The notes under the pieces were generated by a model, which was not told the DNA's origin, made no database searches, and was given only the letters and a program-made list of their open reading frames with translations. 5,975 nucleotides of DNA from NCBI GenBank assembly GCA_902767025.1, contig CACXFZ010000156.1, positions 1 to 5,975 of the forward strand. The letters run 5' to 3'. How positions within the stretch are numbered: the stretch's first letter is position 1; every line of letters starts with the position of its first letter. The position numbers and the translations under genes are program-made. The DNA is from an uncultured Coriobacteriaceae bacterium (lineage in GTDB: Bacteria > Actinomycetota > Coriobacteriia > Coriobacteriales > Eggerthellaceae). Shown here piece after piece: positions 4,875 to 5,975 of the stretch.

Positions 4875-5975
4875 GCCTTCACCTCTTCCTCGCACTCCCC
4901 GCCCTCAGCACCAACAGCGCTGGTCGCAGGGGCGATCCCAATCTCTTCATCGGTCAAATAGCACGCCGGGTCGCTGGCCCACAGATCACCCGTAGCAGCT
5001 TCGGCGCGCACACGGAAGTTCCCATTGCAAATATCAAGCCACTTGCATTGGCTGCAGCGGCCTTTCACATGAGGCCGCTTGTCCTTAAGCCTATACATCA
5101 GCTCGCTTTGTGGCGTCGTGCGGCTGGTGTCGGTCCAAATCTGGCTGAATGGGCGCTGCCGCACATTGCCCAGGCTGAAATGGCGCCAGAATTGGTCGGC
5201 GTACACTTCCCCGTCCCAGCTCACGCAGCTGATGCCATTTCCCGTGGAATTGCCTTGGTTCATCATCAGCAGCTCATAGACATCTGCAGCACGTTCGGAG
5301 TCTTCGCGCAGCAGCTCCTGATAGACGAATACACCATCAGCATGGTTGTCGACGGTGAGGATTTCAGGCTTACCACCGCGATCGAACCAATCGCGCGTCA
5401 AGTCCATGATCAACCGAACCGCTTCGCGCGTTTGCGCGTGAGAGAGGTCCTCGTCCATCATCGACGAACCGCGCCCGGTGTAGACCAAATGGTAAAAGCA
5501 AGCGCGCTGGATGTCTTCGCGCTCCATGATGTCGAAGATGTCGCGGATTTCGCGCCAGTTATGTTTGTTGATGGTCATGCGCAAGCCCACCTTGATGCCT
5601 GCCGCCTTGGCGTTGCGAATGCCTTCGAGCGAACGCTCGAACGAACCTTGCACGCCGCGGAACTTGTCGTGGGTTTCCTGCCCACCATCAAGCGACACGC
5701 CCACGTAAGACAAACCAACTTGGGCAAATGATTGGGCAAGCTCGGGCGTGATCATCGTACCGTTGGTCGAAATAACTACGCGCATGCCGGCATCCTTGGC
5801 GTAGTGCATCAACTCAATCAAGTCGGGCCGCATGCACGGCTCGCCGCCCGAAAACAGCAGCACGGGCGCGCCAAAAGCAGCCAAGTCATCAATCATGACC
5901 TTGGCTTCCTGGGTGGTTAGCTCGTTTTCGCACACGCTCGAATCGGACGACGCGTAGCAATGAATGCATTTCAAG
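4871..5975 (-). CDS. ahbC: Radical SAM protein AhbC (12,18-didecarboxysiroheme deacetylase), 5' end missing
   Basis: The gene runs off the right edge. 367 residues are visible, and roughly 25-35 N-terminal residues are probably missing. The first readable codon, TTG at 5974, is a leucine inside the radical SAM motif and not a start: the text LKCIHCYASS gives the last two cysteines of CxxxCxxC, and the first lies outside the window. Counting from that leucine, FSGGEP (41-46) is the SAM-contact motif. TVDNHADG (207-214), C250, and the auxiliary-cluster cysteines C307, C310, C316 and C338 (CX2CX5CX21C) follow, with NGNFRVRAEAATGDLW and DPACYLTDEEIG. These are characteristic of AhbC/NirJ and differ from the AhbD-type CGGCRARA. 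AhbC removes the two acetate side chains to give Fe-coproporphyrin III. NirJ of heme d1 synthesis is the closest alternative, but hemB, hemL and AhbD nearby favour heme b. The tail after DEEIG (about 22 residues) is Ala/Glu-rich and carries one Cys. Confidence 0.88.
   Translation of the reverse strand, partial: LKCIHCYASSDSSVCENELTTQEAKVMIDDLAAFGAPVLLFSGGEPCMRPDLIELMHYAKDAGMRVVISTNGTMITPELAQSFAQVGLSYVGVSLDGGQETHDKFRGVQGSFERSLEGIRNAKAAGIKVGLRMTINKHNWREIRDIFDIMEREDIQRACFYHLVYTGRGSSMMDEDLSHAQTREAVRLIMDLTRDWFDRGGKPEILTVDNHADGVFVYQELLREDSERAADVYELLMMNQGNSTGNGISCVSWDGEVYADQFWRHFSLGNVRQRPFSQIWTDTSRTTPQSELMYRLKDKRPHVKGRCSQCKWLDICNGNFRVRAEAATGDLWASDPACYLTDEEIGIAPATSAVGAEGGECEEEVKA
4880..4885 (-). promoter_or_regulatory. 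Ribosome binding site of hemB inside the ahbC end
   Basis: GAGGTG on the minus strand lies five bases before the hemB ATG (4872-4874) and inside the last codons of ahbC. It supports the ATG that overlaps the ahbC TGA over the upstream GTG at 4893-4895, which has GGGGA immediately adjacent and no proper spacing. Confidence 0.6.

Noticed and set aside
4893..4895. GTG as the hemB start, giving 338 residues
   Set aside because: It has no properly spaced ribosome site, while the ATG at 4872-4874 has GAGGTG and forms an ATGA overlap with ahbC.
4799..5731. Plus-strand open frame of 310 codons opposite ahbC and the hemB start
   Set aside because: It is antisense to clear radical SAM coding sequence and has no domain of its own.
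5972..5974. TTG as the start of the rightmost gene
   Set aside because: It falls inside the radical SAM CxxxCxxC motif, so the gene must begin further right, outside the window.
4871..5975. Heme d1 gene nirJ instead of ahbC
   Set aside because: No nirF, nirE or other d1-specific gene is visible, and the neighbours are hemB, hemL and AhbD. The sequence families are close, so this is a preference and not proof.

Overview
The window carries one leftward (minus-strand) cluster for heme biosynthesis by the siroheme-dependent (Ahb) route. In order of transcription it holds the 3' part of ahbC (4871-5975, running off the right edge), hemB (3879-4874), a large fused gene encoding AhbD plus both siroheme decarboxylase subunits AhbA and AhbB (1521-3878), hemL (179-1471), and a tRNA-Glu gene with anticodon CUC (95-170). 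I find no credible plus-strand gene. The long plus-strand open frames are antisense shadows of these GC-rich genes.

The genes are packed tightly. ahbC and hemB share an ATGA stop/start overlap. The fusion gene begins directly at the hemB stop, or 3 nt after it. hemL follows after 49 bp with a strong AAGGAGG ribosome site, and the tRNA lies only 8 bp past the hemL stop. A single transcript is the simplest reading. The promoter and the remaining genes (hemA, hemC, hemD, siroheme synthesis) are not in the window. They may lie beyond the right edge. No convincing terminator is visible in the last 94 bases.

Functionally, HemL makes 5-aminolevulinate from glutamate-1-semialdehyde, which itself comes from Glu-tRNA(Glu), and HemB condenses two 5-aminolevulinates to porphobilinogen. 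After siroheme has been made, AhbA/AhbB decarboxylate it, AhbC removes the acetate side chains to give Fe-coproporphyrin III, and AhbD oxidatively decarboxylates that to heme b. The window therefore holds early and late pathway genes together. The fusion joins the first and third steps of the late branch, while the second step (AhbC) is a separate protein.

The most unusual points are the three-part AhbD-AhbA-AhbB fusion, its N-terminal His-Pro-Gly-Gly repeat, a cysteine-containing insert in the AhbA active-site region, and a tRNA-Glu(CUC) at the end of the heme operon with an A53-C61 mismatch where nearly all tRNAs have G53-C61. The last two facts together raise the possibility that this tRNA is specialised for tetrapyrrole synthesis.

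The organism is a high-GC, probably anaerobic bacterium that makes heme through siroheme. Eggerthellaceae (Coriobacteriia, Actinomycetota) or a sulfate-reducer-like lineage would fit. This is inferred from gene content and base composition, without a phylogenetic test.
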